Shown piece after piece: positions 15,550 through 24,256 of a DNA stretch of 49,504 bases. The stretch comes from Methanothrix sp. (GTDB lineage: Archaea > Halobacteriota > Methanosarcinia > Methanotrichales > Methanotrichaceae): the NCBI GenBank assembly GCA_026394565.1, contig JAPKYA010000034.1, positions 1 through 49,504 on the forward strand, written 5' to 3'. Position numbers and translations under genes: made by a program. The number at the start of each line of letters is the position of its first letter. The first letter of the stretch is position 1. Below the pieces are notes generated by a model. It did no database searches. It worked only from the letters and a program-made list of their open reading frames with translations, and was not told the origin of the DNA.

Positions 15550-16089
15550 CTAAGGCTCCTGGGTATTCAGTCCTTTAAGATCGGAGACGAAATCATTCAT
15601 GAGATTTCTATTTCTCAAGACGGCTGCAGGATGATAGGTGACAAGAAAGCGATCCTGCATGATTTGGCCGCGCAAGATTGTGACGCCCTGCCGACCTAAG
15701 ACCGCCAATGCCGCCGTGTTTCCCATCAGGCAGATGATTTTGGGATGGAGGATGTCAATTTGAGCCTGCAAATAGGGGCGACATTGATCGATCTCTGCCT
15801 TTTTCGGCTTTCTGTTATGCGGGGGGCGGCATTTGATGACGCTGGTTATAAAGACCTTTGATCTCTCCAGGCCTGCCTGCTCTAAAGCTTCATCCAGCAG
15901 CCTTCCCGCCCGGCCTACGAATGGCCTTCCTGTGAGGTCTTCCTCCCGACCGGGGGCTTCTCCCACCAGCATGATATCGGCGGGAGCGGGACCGCTGCCC
16001 GGCACTGCGCATTTTCTCCCCTCGGATAGAGAGCAAAGGCGGCAGGTACAGATTTGCTGGTCAAGACGGCTGAGATCGACTCGGTTCAT
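15550..16089 (-). CDS. udg: Family 4 uracil-DNA glycosylase
   Basis: This 179-residue enzyme removes uracil from deaminated DNA. Motif A is GEAPGREEDLTGRPFVGRAG and the C-terminal motif is TYHPAAVLR. Cysteines CRLC at the N-terminus, one in VIKCRPPHNRKP and one in DQCRPYL are placed to hold the 4Fe-4S cluster of family 4 enzymes. Length is close to the family norm. It is divergently oriented from the small gene at 16191, and a hypothetical gene follows in the same direction. Confidence 0.93.
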   Translation of the reverse strand: MNRVDLSRLDQQICTCRLCSLSEGRKCAVPGSGPAPADIMLVGEAPGREEDLTGRPFVGRAGRLLDEALEQAGLERSKVFITSVIKCRPPHNRKPKKAEIDQCRPYLQAQIDILHPKIICLMGNTAALAVLGRQGVTILRGQIMQDRFLVTYHPAAVLRNRNLMNDFVSDLKGLNTQEP

Positions 16090-16190
16090 GATGATGGCCT
16101 TTTTATTTTCGTTATTGATAATCTTTTCTTAACAGAAAACGAAAGGTTCTTATTTGCTCAAAACCTGTGACCACTGGAGGAGGGCACGAG

Positions 16191-16427
16191 ATGCAGTTTG
16201 CAGAGTGGACTTATCCCTTGAGGAAGTTTGACGACATCTATTATACCATTGAGAGGATCGTTTACGGCAAGGGCGAGCTGAAGGGCTTCACCACGGAAGA
16301 TATCTATAATAGCCTGAGGGATAAGCGCTTTTTCCAGGACGCACAGGACCTGAACCGATACTTACTGGATAACGGGGCAAAATATAAAATAAGAAAGATG
16401 GACGAGGCCTGGGAGCGCTACTACTAG
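16191..16427 (+). CDS. Small hypothetical protein
   Basis: This 78-residue protein starts MQFAEWTYPLRKFDDIYYT. The ATG at 16191 follows a strong GGAGGAGGG ribosome site; an in-frame ATG at 16167 precedes that site and is less likely. A BRE/TATA-like CGAAAGGTTCTTATTTG lies near 16140-16156. The protein is charged and soluble, with no motif I can name. Its gene ends 7 bp from the convergent nucleotidyltransferase. Confidence 0.7.
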   Translation: MQFAEWTYPLRKFDDIYYTIERIVYGKGELKGFTTEDIYNSLRDKRFFQDAQDLNRYLLDNGAKYKIRKMDEAWERYY

Positions 16428-16434
16428 TTATTAA

Positions 16435-17709
16435 CTAGCGCTTCATCGAACCTTTTTCTGCAAAGTAGATATTTCTTTCATCGATTCCCAGCTCCACGAA
16501 TCTTCCGGTGGCCAGAATGCTGTGGCTGTGCTTGAGCGGAGCTACCCTTACGCCTGCGGGTACCACCGATTCCGGCGGCAGAATGGCATTCTCGCCGATA
16601 ACGGCGATAAGGTTCTCTCCAACACCATTTTCCCCCAAAACGCAACGCTCCTCGATGGTAGAGTGACGGCCGACGATGGTGCGGCGGATGTTCACCATAT
16701 GCTGGATATGGGCGAAGCTCATTATCATGCTCTCTTTAATCACCACATTGCGTTCGATGAGGCTGGTATGGCCGATATGAGAGTTCTCTATCGTCACGCC
16801 CCTTTCGATGTGGCAGTTTCTGCCTATGGAGACGTTGCCCACAAGCTGAATATCGCCTGAAGCAAGGAATGGCTCGATTTTGGCTAATGTGCTGGGATGA
16901 ATCCACTGATTGGGCTTATAGTGGTACTTGCGGTCGAAGTGGCGGACGGCGCCGGAGAGGCAGTCCATGGCCGCCTGGTGCAGCCGCTCCGGGGTGCCGA
17001 TATCTATCCAGTAGCCTGTGATGGGGAAGCCGTAAACGAGATAGCCGTTCTCCGTCAAATAGGGGATCAGGTCGCCGCCGATGTCGCGGGCTTTGTCACC
17101 CATTTTGGCCAGAACTTCGCGAATCTGGGACGAGAAGAGGTAGAAGGCGGTGTTGATCATGCGGCTGGGCTCGCTTCCTGCTTTCGGCTTTTCCACGAAG
17201 CCGGCGATGCGCATATCATCGTCCACGCGGGCCACGCCGTACTGAGATACATTCTCCTCCGGCCCCAGCTCTTTGAGGGCCACGGTGAGAAGTGGCTTGT
17301 GCTTTCTATGGAATTCGACGAAGCTGTGCAGGTCGATGTCGATGAGGTTGTCGCCCGAGACCACCAGCAGGTCGTCGTCGATGTCGAAGTAGTTCATGCA
17401 ATAGCGCAGGGAATCGGCGCTTCCCTTGTCATCGTAAAGAGGCTGGTAGCTGAAGTCCTGGTGATCGGTGATGCCCAGGCGCTTGAAGAAGCCCTCGCCG
17501 GCTTTGAAGTAATTGCTCAGGTTGAGGGTGTTGCTGGCACCCTTGCTGCCCAGGATGAACCTTCTGCATCCCTGACTGGCTAAAACCCGGAAGAGATTGG
17601 CGATGATGGCGGTATCGCACAATTCCACCAGTGGCTTGGGCTGGTCTAAAGTAAGCGGGTACAAACGCGTTCCTGAGCCGCCAACCGTGGCTAAGACCTG
17701 GGGAAACAT
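16435..17709 (-). CDS. Sugar-phosphate nucleotidyltransferase with left-handed beta-helix
   Basis: This 424-residue enzyme makes an NDP-sugar from NTP and sugar-1-phosphate. The N-terminal Rossmann domain has GGSGTRLYPLT with downstream QPKPLVEL, GDNLIDID and FVEKPK. GYWIDIGTPE closes it. From about residue 270 comes a hexapeptide-repeat beta-helix (VSIGRNCHIERGVTIENSHIG). Start 17709 is preferred because the TATA box at 17731-17738 places transcription start there, so the mRNA is leaderless; the ATG at 17730 is too close to the TATA. The exact sugar (glucose or mannose) cannot be told from sequence alone. It could feed the glycan cluster at 33-48 kb. Confidence 0.85.
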   Translation of the reverse strand: MFPQVLATVGGSGTRLYPLTLDQPKPLVELCDTAIIANLFRVLASQGCRRFILGSKGASNTLNLSNYFKAGEGFFKRLGITDHQDFSYQPLYDDKGSADSLRYCMNYFDIDDDLLVVSGDNLIDIDLHSFVEFHRKHKPLLTVALKELGPEENVSQYGVARVDDDMRIAGFVEKPKAGSEPSRMINTAFYLFSSQIREVLAKMGDKARDIGGDLIPYLTENGYLVYGFPITGYWIDIGTPERLHQAAMDCLSGAVRHFDRKYHYKPNQWIHPSTLAKIEPFLASGDIQLVGNVSIGRNCHIERGVTIENSHIGHTSLIERNVVIKESMIMSFAHIQHMVNIRRTIVGRHSTIEERCVLGENGVGENLIAVIGENAILPPESVVPAGVRVAPLKHSHSILATGRFVELGIDERNIYFAEKGSMKR

Positions 17710-17730
17710 GGCAAATTGGTTGGTCTCCAA

Positions 17731-17747
17731 AATATTAAGCCTGTCGC
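17731..17747 (-). promoter_or_regulatory. Promoter of the nucleotidyltransferase gene
   Basis: The minus strand reads TTAGCGACAGGCTTAATATT, a BRE (CGACAGG) plus a TATA box (TTAATATT). It lies 22 bp upstream of the ATG at 17709. It shares CGACAGG with both CRISPR promoters but lacks their paired TGCAAT boxes. Confidence 0.6.
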
Positions 17748-17776
17748 TAAATCTTCGGGCGATCCTTGTGTCTTGC

Positions 17777-17869
17777 CTAGTAGCCGCGCATGATCCTCAT
17801 GATGATGCGGGCAATCATGAAGGCCAGGGCGAATAGGATGACGTAGAAGGCTATGACCATTATATCCAT
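17777..17869 (-). CDS. 30-residue single-span membrane peptide
   Basis: The frame from ATG 17869 to TAG 17777 encodes a peptide with one hydrophobic helix (MVIAFYVILFALAFMIA) and a basic tail (RIIMRIMRGY). This is a classic small inner-membrane protein layout with positive residues inside. It lies upstream of the nucleotidyltransferase promoter on the same strand. I see no strong ribosome site. It may be a real small gene or chance. Confidence 0.4.
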   Translation of the reverse strand: MDIMVIAFYVILFALAFMIARIIMRIMRGY

Positions 17870-17987
17870 GAGGACATGTTTGTCATTTCTGGTTTAAAGA
17901 TTTGACTGAAAATTAATTACTTTAAGTGCAAGTCCCACACATTAGGTGCAGAACCGACTTTAGATGCAAAGCCTCATCGGCATGAAG

Positions 17988-17996
17988 CTTTATATA
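17988..17996 (+). promoter_or_regulatory. TATA box of the speA transcript
   Basis: CTTTATATA matches the archaeal TATA consensus. Predicted transcription start is near 18020, leaving a 5' leader of about 130 nt before speA that contains a 28-codon upstream ORF. Confidence 0.6.
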
Positions 17997-18059
17997 CCAA
18001 AAAGCTCTCCATAGCAAGGTTCGATGCGATTTGGTTTTATGGGTGGGTGAGGGATAGTT

Positions 18060-18146
18060 ATGTTCGTCAATAGTGATTTTAATTGGAGCGTGGGAGATAA
18101 TAGCGATGAGGGCCGGGGGTTAGGCAGGTTTCATGGAGAAGGCTGA
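18060..18146 (+). CDS. Possible upstream leader ORF of speA
   Basis: ATG 18060 to TGA 18144-18146 encodes 28 residues (MFVNSDFNWSVGDNSDEGRG...), 5 nt before the speA ATG. A purine-rich GGGTGAGGG lies about 8 nt before this ATG, a better ribosome site than the one before speA. Coupled translation would explain the weak speA site. The peptide has no known relatives that I recognise. Confidence 0.35.
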   Translation: MFVNSDFNWSVGDNSDEGRGLGRFHGEG

Positions 18147-18151
18147 GTTAC

Positions 18152-20098
18152 ATGTGGAAAGCTGAAGATTCTTTGGAGCTCTACGGGATAGAGAATTGGG
18201 GCAATGGCTATTTTTCAGTTAATGATAAAGGCAATATTATTATATTTCCCAATAAAGACAGGGCGAAGTCGGTGGATGTTATGGACCTCATCGAGGAGAT
18301 CGAAAAATCCAAAGACCTGGAATTTCCTGTGCTCCTCCGCTTTCCTCAGATCCTGGAGGATAGGATCAATGAGATTACAGGTGCATTCTTAGGCTCTATT
18401 GCCGAATTCTCCTACAAAGGCACCTATCAGCCCATCTTCCCCATGAAGGTCAATCAGAGAAAAGAGGTAATCGAGTACATCATCAAGTATGGAGCCAAGT
18501 ACGGGATCGGCCTGGAGGTGGGCACGAAGGCGGAGCTCCTGGCAGCTCTATCCCTGGGCCTGCCTAAAGAGGCGCTCCTCATCTGCAACGGCTACAAGGA
18601 TGAGGACTATCTGCGCCTCGCTCTGAGCATCCATAATGTAAATAATATAGTAATAGTTGTAGACCTTTTTGAGGAGATTTTCGATATTCTTAAGTATGCT
18701 GAGCTGATGGGCATCACTCCCCGTGTGGGCATGAGAGTCAAGCTCTTTGCCCGAGGCTCTGGGCGCTGGGTGGAATCGGGCGGCGAGTCTGCCAAGTTCG
18801 GCCTGTCCACCAGCGAGGCCTTAGAGCTGATGAAGATACTGCGGGAAAAGGGCATAATAGACAGCCTGAAGATGATCCACTTTCACATCGGTTCGCAGAT
18901 CACGGACATCAGGACCATTAAAAACGCCATGAACGAGGCGGTGAGAATCTATGCCAAGGCGCGCAAGATGGCCAATATCGAGTACCTGAACGTGGGTGGC
19001 GGCCTTTCCGTGGATTATAACGGCTCCAACACGGCCACCCCCTCCAGCGCCAACTATACTCTGCGCGAGTATGCCAATGATGTGGTGTACACCGTGCAGA
19101 AGATCTGCGATGACGAGGATGTCCCATGCCCCACCATTGTCTCGGAGAGCGGGAGGGCCATCGCCGCCTATCACAGCCTGCTCATCTTCAAGATCATAGG
19201 CAAAAAGAATGCCAAAGACTCGCTTATGCGCACCCCCAAAGAGGAGGATCCCATTCAGATCGATGATCTGTGCAGCGCTTTTAAGGAGATCAACCTGGAC
19301 AATTACAAAGAGCACTATCACGATGCCCTGCAGTATCGGGACGAGCTTTACGACTCCTTCAACCTGGGCAATATCGGCCTTGAGGAGCGAGCCAAAGGCG
19401 AGACTCTCTTCTGGATGGTCTGCAAGAAGGCCGCATTCCTGGCCAAGCAGGCCGAGGATGAGTCGGATGAGTTTCAGGAGCTGAAGAAGCTGGTCAGCCA
19501 GAAATACATCGGCAACTTCTCCCTCTTTCAGTCTGTGCCGGATATGTGGGGTGTGGAGCAGATATTTCCCACCATTCCCCTGCATCGCTTGAACGAGATG
19601 CCCTGCGAGAGGGGGAGGATTGTGGACATCACCTGCGACTCGGACGGGGAGATCAAGCGCTATGCCGGGGACAGCGAGGGTCTGGAGTACCTGGATATGC
19701 ACACCCTCCAGGAGAACGAGGACTACTACCTGGGCATCTTCTTGCTGGGCGCTTACCAGGACACCCTGGGCGACTTTCACAACCTGCTGGGCTGCGCTCA
19801 TGAGGTGCATGTCATGGCTGACGGCGACGACTGGTACATCTGCCAGAAGGTGGAGGGCGACACCTGCCGAAAGCTCCTGGACTTCTTCAACTACGAGACC
19901 AAGGACTACATTTGGGAGATCATGGACCGCTGCGTGGACAAGCATTTGTGCATCCCTAAGAAAGAGCTGGAGCAGATCGAAGCACAACTGAACAGGACGC
20001 TGAAGGGCTATACCTACTTCATCACCAAGCCCAATGGGACAAAGGGAAAGGAAAAAGAGAAGGAGAGAAATTTGAGCGGCAGCGTACTCAAGAGCTAA
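18152..20098 (+). CDS. speA: Biosynthetic arginine decarboxylase (PLP-dependent)
   Basis: This 648-residue fold III PLP enzyme converts arginine to agmatine, the first step of polyamine synthesis. The cofactor lysine is K99 in QPIFPMKVNQ. The phosphate-binding and substrate regions FHIGSQITDI and YLNVGGGLSVDY follow. The catalytic cysteine region is ITCDSDGEIKRY near residue 494. Length and domain order match bacterial SpeA, including the helical insert. Most methanogens use the small pyruvoyl-dependent enzyme instead, so a bacterial origin by transfer is likely. The C-terminal tail is Lys/Glu-rich and probably dispensable. Confidence 0.93.
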   Translation: MWKAEDSLELYGIENWGNGYFSVNDKGNIIIFPNKDRAKSVDVMDLIEEIEKSKDLEFPVLLRFPQILEDRINEITGAFLGSIAEFSYKGTYQPIFPMKVNQRKEVIEYIIKYGAKYGIGLEVGTKAELLAALSLGLPKEALLICNGYKDEDYLRLALSIHNVNNIVIVVDLFEEIFDILKYAELMGITPRVGMRVKLFARGSGRWVESGGESAKFGLSTSEALELMKILREKGIIDSLKMIHFHIGSQITDIRTIKNAMNEAVRIYAKARKMANIEYLNVGGGLSVDYNGSNTATPSSANYTLREYANDVVYTVQKICDDEDVPCPTIVSESGRAIAAYHSLLIFKIIGKKNAKDSLMRTPKEEDPIQIDDLCSAFKEINLDNYKEHYHDALQYRDELYDSFNLGNIGLEERAKGETLFWMVCKKAAFLAKQAEDESDEFQELKKLVSQKYIGNFSLFQSVPDMWGVEQIFPTIPLHRLNEMPCERGRIVDITCDSDGEIKRYAGDSEGLEYLDMHTLQENEDYYLGIFLLGAYQDTLGDFHNLLGCAHEVHVMADGDDWYICQKVEGDTCRKLLDFFNYETKDYIWEIMDRCVDKHLCIPKKELEQIEAQLNRTLKGYTYFITKPNGTKGKEKEKERNLSGSVLKS

Positions 20099-20119
20099 AA
20101 AAGGGTTTTGCTCCTTTTT
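20098..20119 (+). terminator. Terminator-like hairpin after speA
   Basis: AAAAAGG (20098-20104) pairs with CCTTTTT (20113-20119), starting at the speA stop and followed by more pyrimidines. The T-rich arm alone could terminate archaeal RNA polymerase. Confidence 0.4.
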
Positions 20120-20257
20120 CCATCCTATTCCAGACAAGACCCAAATCACTTTTGCCTGCCTGGCTATTACATTTTCGCGACCATTTCGCGGGTATTGATG
20201 CAACACAAAAAACGCAACGATGTATAGCAAAAAAGGATATACATTTCATCCATTCAA

Positions 20258-20794
20258 TCACTTCTCAAGCACCGGTTCTATCTTTTTCATATAGCGCTCC
20301 AACCGCTCTTCGCACTCCTCCCAGGTCACATCCACATTCAGGCTCATCATGACTTCCTGAAGCTGAGCTTTTACCTCCTCCCAGGAGTATTTGTTCTCGG
20401 ATTTGCACAGATCGGTCATCAGACGAAGGGTAGTCACAAAGACCTTCTTGAACTCCGCCCGGATAAATCTCATAAACGGCTCAGCCGGGTCCATTAAGAG
20501 GTAAGACTTCAGCTCATCAAGGAGCATGTATTGAGAGATGCACGGGTCCTTATAGGGATCGACGATCTCTCTACCCGCGGCCGCAGAAAGAGTCTGATAA
20601 GCCTGGGAGAAGAGCTGGTCGATATACTTCCTAGTGTAGGCCTCTTCCTTTATCTCCGCCACTAGACTGTAGCCGACCAGCCTGCACCTGAGTAGCTGAA
20701 TTCTCGCCTCTTCAGCAGGCAAATAGAAGTTAATTTTGCTGACATAATCCTCGAGATGTTCCAGCCTTTTATGGGGCTCAAAAGTCACGGGCAT
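20258..20794 (-). CDS. Hypothetical helical protein
   Basis: This 178-residue soluble, mostly alpha-helical protein has a charged C-terminus. The start at 20794 (MPVTFEPHKRLEHLEDYV) is chosen because AGGATGATC, close to the anti-16S consensus, stands just before it; an ATG three codons earlier overlaps this site. No conserved catalytic motif is visible. Neighbours give no hint: speA converges from one side and a membrane protease-like gene diverges on the other. Confidence 0.65.
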   Translation of the reverse strand: MPVTFEPHKRLEHLEDYVSKINFYLPAEEARIQLLRCRLVGYSLVAEIKEEAYTRKYIDQLFSQAYQTLSAAAGREIVDPYKDPCISQYMLLDELKSYLLMDPAEPFMRFIRAEFKKVFVTTLRLMTDLCKSENKYSWEEVKAQLQEVMMSLNVDVTWEECEERLERYMKKIEPVLEK

Positions 20795-21076
20795 ATAGAT
20801 CATCCTTCAAGTTATTTTACTTGCATTTTCAATAATGAAATCTGTGCTATTCAAATGCCCTCAAAATAGTTATCCTTTTCTACAAATTCTTAAGAACACT
20901 GCAATCACTGTGCCGATTAATCCCGATCTGCTGATTGTAAACCCTGATGTATCAAGTACTATGAATAACTTGCAGGCGCAGTATGTCTGCCCTATTTCAG
21001 CTCCAGCTCGTACTTGACTCAGTCACCAGGCTGCCCCACAGTCAGAAATATCAATCGATATTCTTAACTTCTCAGG

Positions 21077-22969
21077 ATGCACCACGAATGCCGGATGCTG
21101 GCTGATGATAAGAATAGCATGACTAGGAAGATATCGGCGCTGGCGGGGCTGTTCGCGGGAATCGCAGCCATAGCCGTCGGATGCATATTTCTCATCTTCG
21201 CTTTGCCTTCGTTGGGACGGCCAGGGGAGTTTGATTATGTCTTCTCCCAGGCAGCGGGCGGCTTTCTCATCATTCAGCTAGGGCTGCTGGGCATTTTTGC
21301 TGCGGCTTTGGCCTGGCCCAGCAGTAGGGCCGAGCGGGGGCTTCTCCTCCTGGGCAGCCTGTTTTCTCTCTGTATCTTTGCAGTACTGGCAGTCTATCGG
21401 GAGTGGACTGCCTGCGCTATTATTATAGTAATTGCGGCGATAACCTGGGCGGCTTTGCGCAGCCGCGAGGATGCGGCTGCTATTCTTTTTCTCTTTGCCG
21501 GCCTATTCGGCTTTCCCCTCGCCCAGGCAGCCATAACCCTGCTGCCCTACGGCTGGAAGACCTGGTCCATCTCTGGGGTTTTATTCCTCTTTGGCGCTAT
21601 GCTGCTGTCCTTTTCTGGGCATTTGCACCGGCTGCCTCTGCTCTCCAGCAAGAGCAGCCGGAGGTGGGGCTATATCCTCTATTCTCTTCTCTGCCTGGCA
21701 TTGATCGTCCTCGCATTGTCCGCGCTCGTTTACCTTCCCGGGCCGGCCGGTCCCGGAACTACAGGCGCGTTAGCCAAATCTGTTATGGACAACAGGCCGG
21801 ATAACGAGCTGGATAACAATCTCAGGGCGACAATTCTCTCTCCTGGAGATGCGCGCACCTTTCCATCAGGCGAGTCGGTAATCTTTTCTGCCGCTTCATG
21901 CGAAAAAGGGCCATGCAGCTTTCAGTGGCGGTCGAGCCGGGACGGAATCATCGGCAGGAACGAATCATTCCAGACGGAAAATCTCAGTTTGGGATGGCAT
22001 AATATCACCCTTGCCGTCACAAACAGCAGCGGCTCTTCGGACCGGGCCTTCGTGGAAATCGGCATAGCCGAGCCCTGGGTTTGCGGCCAGGTCGATCCCA
22101 GGCCGAAGTATTATCCTCTGGACACCCCCTGCCGGGACATCTGGCCTGATGCGCCGGAGCGGTGCCAAGAGATAGAGGTCTGCCATCCCGACCTGGACTG
22201 GATTGTGGCTGAAGCCGTCGATTGCTGTGACGGAACGCCCCTGCCAGGCTCCGCCTGCTCCGACGCCTGCAACCGATCTGGAGGCGACCGGAAAAAGTGC
22301 CGCGGCATTTTCATCATCAACTCCTTTGGACCAGATGCCCGGTACATGAAGGGGTATGCGCTCTTCAAAACCTGCTGCTCCGGCTATCCGGAGTGCACAC
22401 GTATGTGCAGCTCCAGCCTGGCTGGAACTTGCACATTTATGGATGGCTATAATGAGAATGTATCCAAACTCTCCTGCCGGCCTGAGGAGTGGGGCGTCTC
22501 TGCCTGGCATTCGGACACGAATATGAGCGAAAACAGCGCCGTGCTGGGCATATTTCCCACCCACGCGACTGTGAACATCCTGCAAACAGGCGTTTGCAGT
22601 GATTATTCTGCTGCCTTAACCACAATGCTCCGGAAAGCCGGCTATAACAAGAGCGAGGCCTTCAGCACCACCAGCTCGGCCTTTGATCTGCCCCTTGTGG
22701 GCGATCATCCAGGCCATGCCTATAATCTGGTGCTTCTGCCAGGCGACACAAAGTACCACATCGTGGATACCACTGGAAATGGCGACGGCATAAATCTGGG
22801 AGGAGTGCCCGGATACTTCCGTTTCACGGGCTGCTTCCTGGGAATGCCCTCTCAGACCCGGATTATGGACTGGTGGATGGGCTATTGCAACAAGATCTCG
22901 CCCCAAAGCTACAATGATGACGGTTATGCCAGGACTCCGGAAAAAGATAAGATTTGCGGATGTACTTGA
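21077..22969 (+). CDS. Membrane-anchored transglutaminase-like protein
   Basis: This 630-residue protein has six or seven hydrophobic segments in the first 230 residues. Next comes an immunoglobulin/PKD-like region (ARTFPSGESVIFSA) and a cysteine-rich block with many CxxxC patterns between about residues 330 and 470. The C-terminal domain is transglutaminase-like with an apparent Cys-His-Asp triad: C507 (GVCSDY), H547 (GHAYNLV) and D564 (VDTTGNG). Such domains cleave or cross-link proteins. The cysteine-rich part should face outside and be disulfide-bonded. The start is uncertain; ATGs at 21095 and 21119 are alternatives. Confidence 0.75.
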   Translation: MHHECRMLADDKNSMTRKISALAGLFAGIAAIAVGCIFLIFALPSLGRPGEFDYVFSQAAGGFLIIQLGLLGIFAAALAWPSSRAERGLLLLGSLFSLCIFAVLAVYREWTACAIIIVIAAITWAALRSREDAAAILFLFAGLFGFPLAQAAITLLPYGWKTWSISGVLFLFGAMLLSFSGHLHRLPLLSSKSSRRWGYILYSLLCLALIVLALSALVYLPGPAGPGTTGALAKSVMDNRPDNELDNNLRATILSPGDARTFPSGESVIFSAASCEKGPCSFQWRSSRDGIIGRNESFQTENLSLGWHNITLAVTNSSGSSDRAFVEIGIAEPWVCGQVDPRPKYYPLDTPCRDIWPDAPERCQEIEVCHPDLDWIVAEAVDCCDGTPLPGSACSDACNRSGGDRKKCRGIFIINSFGPDARYMKGYALFKTCCSGYPECTRMCSSSLAGTCTFMDGYNENVSKLSCRPEEWGVSAWHSDTNMSENSAVLGIFPTHATVNILQTGVCSDYSAALTTMLRKAGYNKSEAFSTTSSAFDLPLVGDHPGHAYNLVLLPGDTKYHIVDTTGNGDGINLGGVPGYFRFTGCFLGMPSQTRIMDWWMGYCNKISPQSYNDDGYARTPEKDKICGCT

Positions 22970-22970
22970 C

Positions 22971-23819
22971 TTACGCTTTCCACTTGATCGTATTGCCCTT
23001 CATCTTCAATATCCCCTTCTTCTCCAGGGATCGAGCAATCTCTTCCGCAACCAGACTGGCATCAATGCTTAGGACACTACGGTCTCCGACATCGACAATG
23101 CACTTTTCCGCAAATTCCACAATGTCCATCTTTCCCTTCTCCGGTTGTTCTATCAGATGTTGTATCACCTTTGCCAGCCCCATTATCTTCAGAAATTCCT
23201 GCTGGTATTTATTCCTGAATTCATCGTCGATATCGCGATAAAATGGAGCAGAGGATTCATCTATGGAGATCTCATAAACCTTTTTCATATCCATATCCAT
23301 TCTCTCCCTATGCAGGGGATCATCGGAATCGAAATCATTACGTTTAACAGGAATGCTGATGACGGGATCATCAAAGCTGCTGCCGATCGGCATTCCCAGA
23401 GTTATATTGTTTAGATTCAGGACATCCTCTGCAAAACTCAATGCCAAAACATATTCAGCCATGCATTTGCCGACCTCTTCCGGGGTCATTTCATCCATAT
23501 CCTCAGTCGGATCTGTTAGCAGGCTGAACCGGCTCCTAATCTCTCTCCAGTCAGGGTCCAGATCAGTTAGGAAAATATCTCTGAAGTCATCCTGGGTAGA
23601 TGCCTTTTCCACAGCCGCTTTGGCAATAGCCAGGAAGCGCTCATGCTTCTCAGAGAACTCATCGCGTTCTTTCATCTCACTTAGCTTGCCCTGCAAGGAT
23701 GCTGTGAAATCGGTCCTGGCCACGACCAGGCCCTTAACATCCACTTTGAACCCGGCATCCTTCAGATAGCCTGCGATGATCTTTGCCTCATCCTCGCTGT
23801 ATTCTCCCACCTTGAACAT
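22971..23819 (-). CDS. Hypothetical acidic protein
   Basis: This 282-residue cytoplasmic-type protein is acidic and mostly helical. An N-terminal segment (MFKVGEYSEDEAKIIAGYLKD) reads like a small alpha/beta domain, and residues 165-215 are Asp-rich (NDFDSDDPLHRERMDMDMK). It has no signal peptide or known motif. It ends 1 bp from the convergent transglutaminase-like gene. No ribosome site is obvious, and the mRNA may be nearly leaderless. Confidence 0.65.
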   Translation of the reverse strand: MFKVGEYSEDEAKIIAGYLKDAGFKVDVKGLVVARTDFTASLQGKLSEMKERDEFSEKHERFLAIAKAAVEKASTQDDFRDIFLTDLDPDWREIRSRFSLLTDPTEDMDEMTPEEVGKCMAEYVLALSFAEDVLNLNNITLGMPIGSSFDDPVISIPVKRNDFDSDDPLHRERMDMDMKKVYEISIDESSAPFYRDIDDEFRNKYQQEFLKIMGLAKVIQHLIEQPEKGKMDIVEFAEKCIVDVGDRSVLSIDASLVAEEIARSLEKKGILKMKGNTIKWKA

Positions 23820-23923
23820 AATAATATGATCAGGATCTTTGCTTATGAGGTTTGCCGGTGATTTGTTCGTCTTTCAAGGAATAAATTCATATGATATCGG
23901 CAAGATTTATGGGTCCAATGCAA

Positions 23924-24256
23924 ATGAAGTCGCCATGTGAGCAGATTGTATGGGATGTGCTGCCCAGCATCAGGGCAGCTCTCGCCGAAGAGCTGGTCAA
24001 GAGAGGAATATCCCAAAAAGAGGTCTCCAGGATGCTGGGCATCACGCCGCCGGCTGTGTCCCAGTACGTCTCCAAGAAGAGGGGTTACAACATCGAATTT
24101 CGGGAAGACATCAGGCAGGCCATAGGAAAGCTCGCCGACGACCTGATCGAGGAAAGAGTAAAAGGCAGCGAACTCGTGAACAGGATCTGCAAGATCTGCC
24201 GCATGCTGCAGGACGACGATACGGCCTGCATTTCCACTAAATGCAAGGGACTTTGA
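23924..24256 (+). CDS. Archaeal HTH (XRE-type) regulator with C-terminal cysteines
   Basis: This 110-residue protein starts MKSPCEQIVWDVLPSIRAAL, closely like a common archaeal regulator family, which fixes the start over the earlier ATGs at 23891 and 23909. The helix-turn-helix is ISQKEVSRMLGITPPAVSQYVS. The C-terminus has CKICRM and further cysteines (CISTKC), which could bind metal or sense sulfur or redox state. Its end overlaps the larE start by 16 bp, so it belongs to the sulfur-transfer operon and may regulate it. Confidence 0.85.
   Translation: MKSPCEQIVWDVLPSIRAALAEELVKRGISQKEVSRMLGITPPAVSQYVSKKRGYNIEFREDIRQAIGKLADDLIEERVKGSELVNRICKICRMLQDDDTACISTKCKGL

Noticed and set aside
18821-20230. 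469-codon open frame antisense to speA
   Set aside because: It lies opposite a well-conserved enzyme, has no domain I recognise, and arises from the strand bias of a GC-rich coding region.
20835-21017. 60-codon plus-strand frame between two genes
   Set aside because: There is no ribosome site, composition is non-coding, and no recognisable similarity exists.
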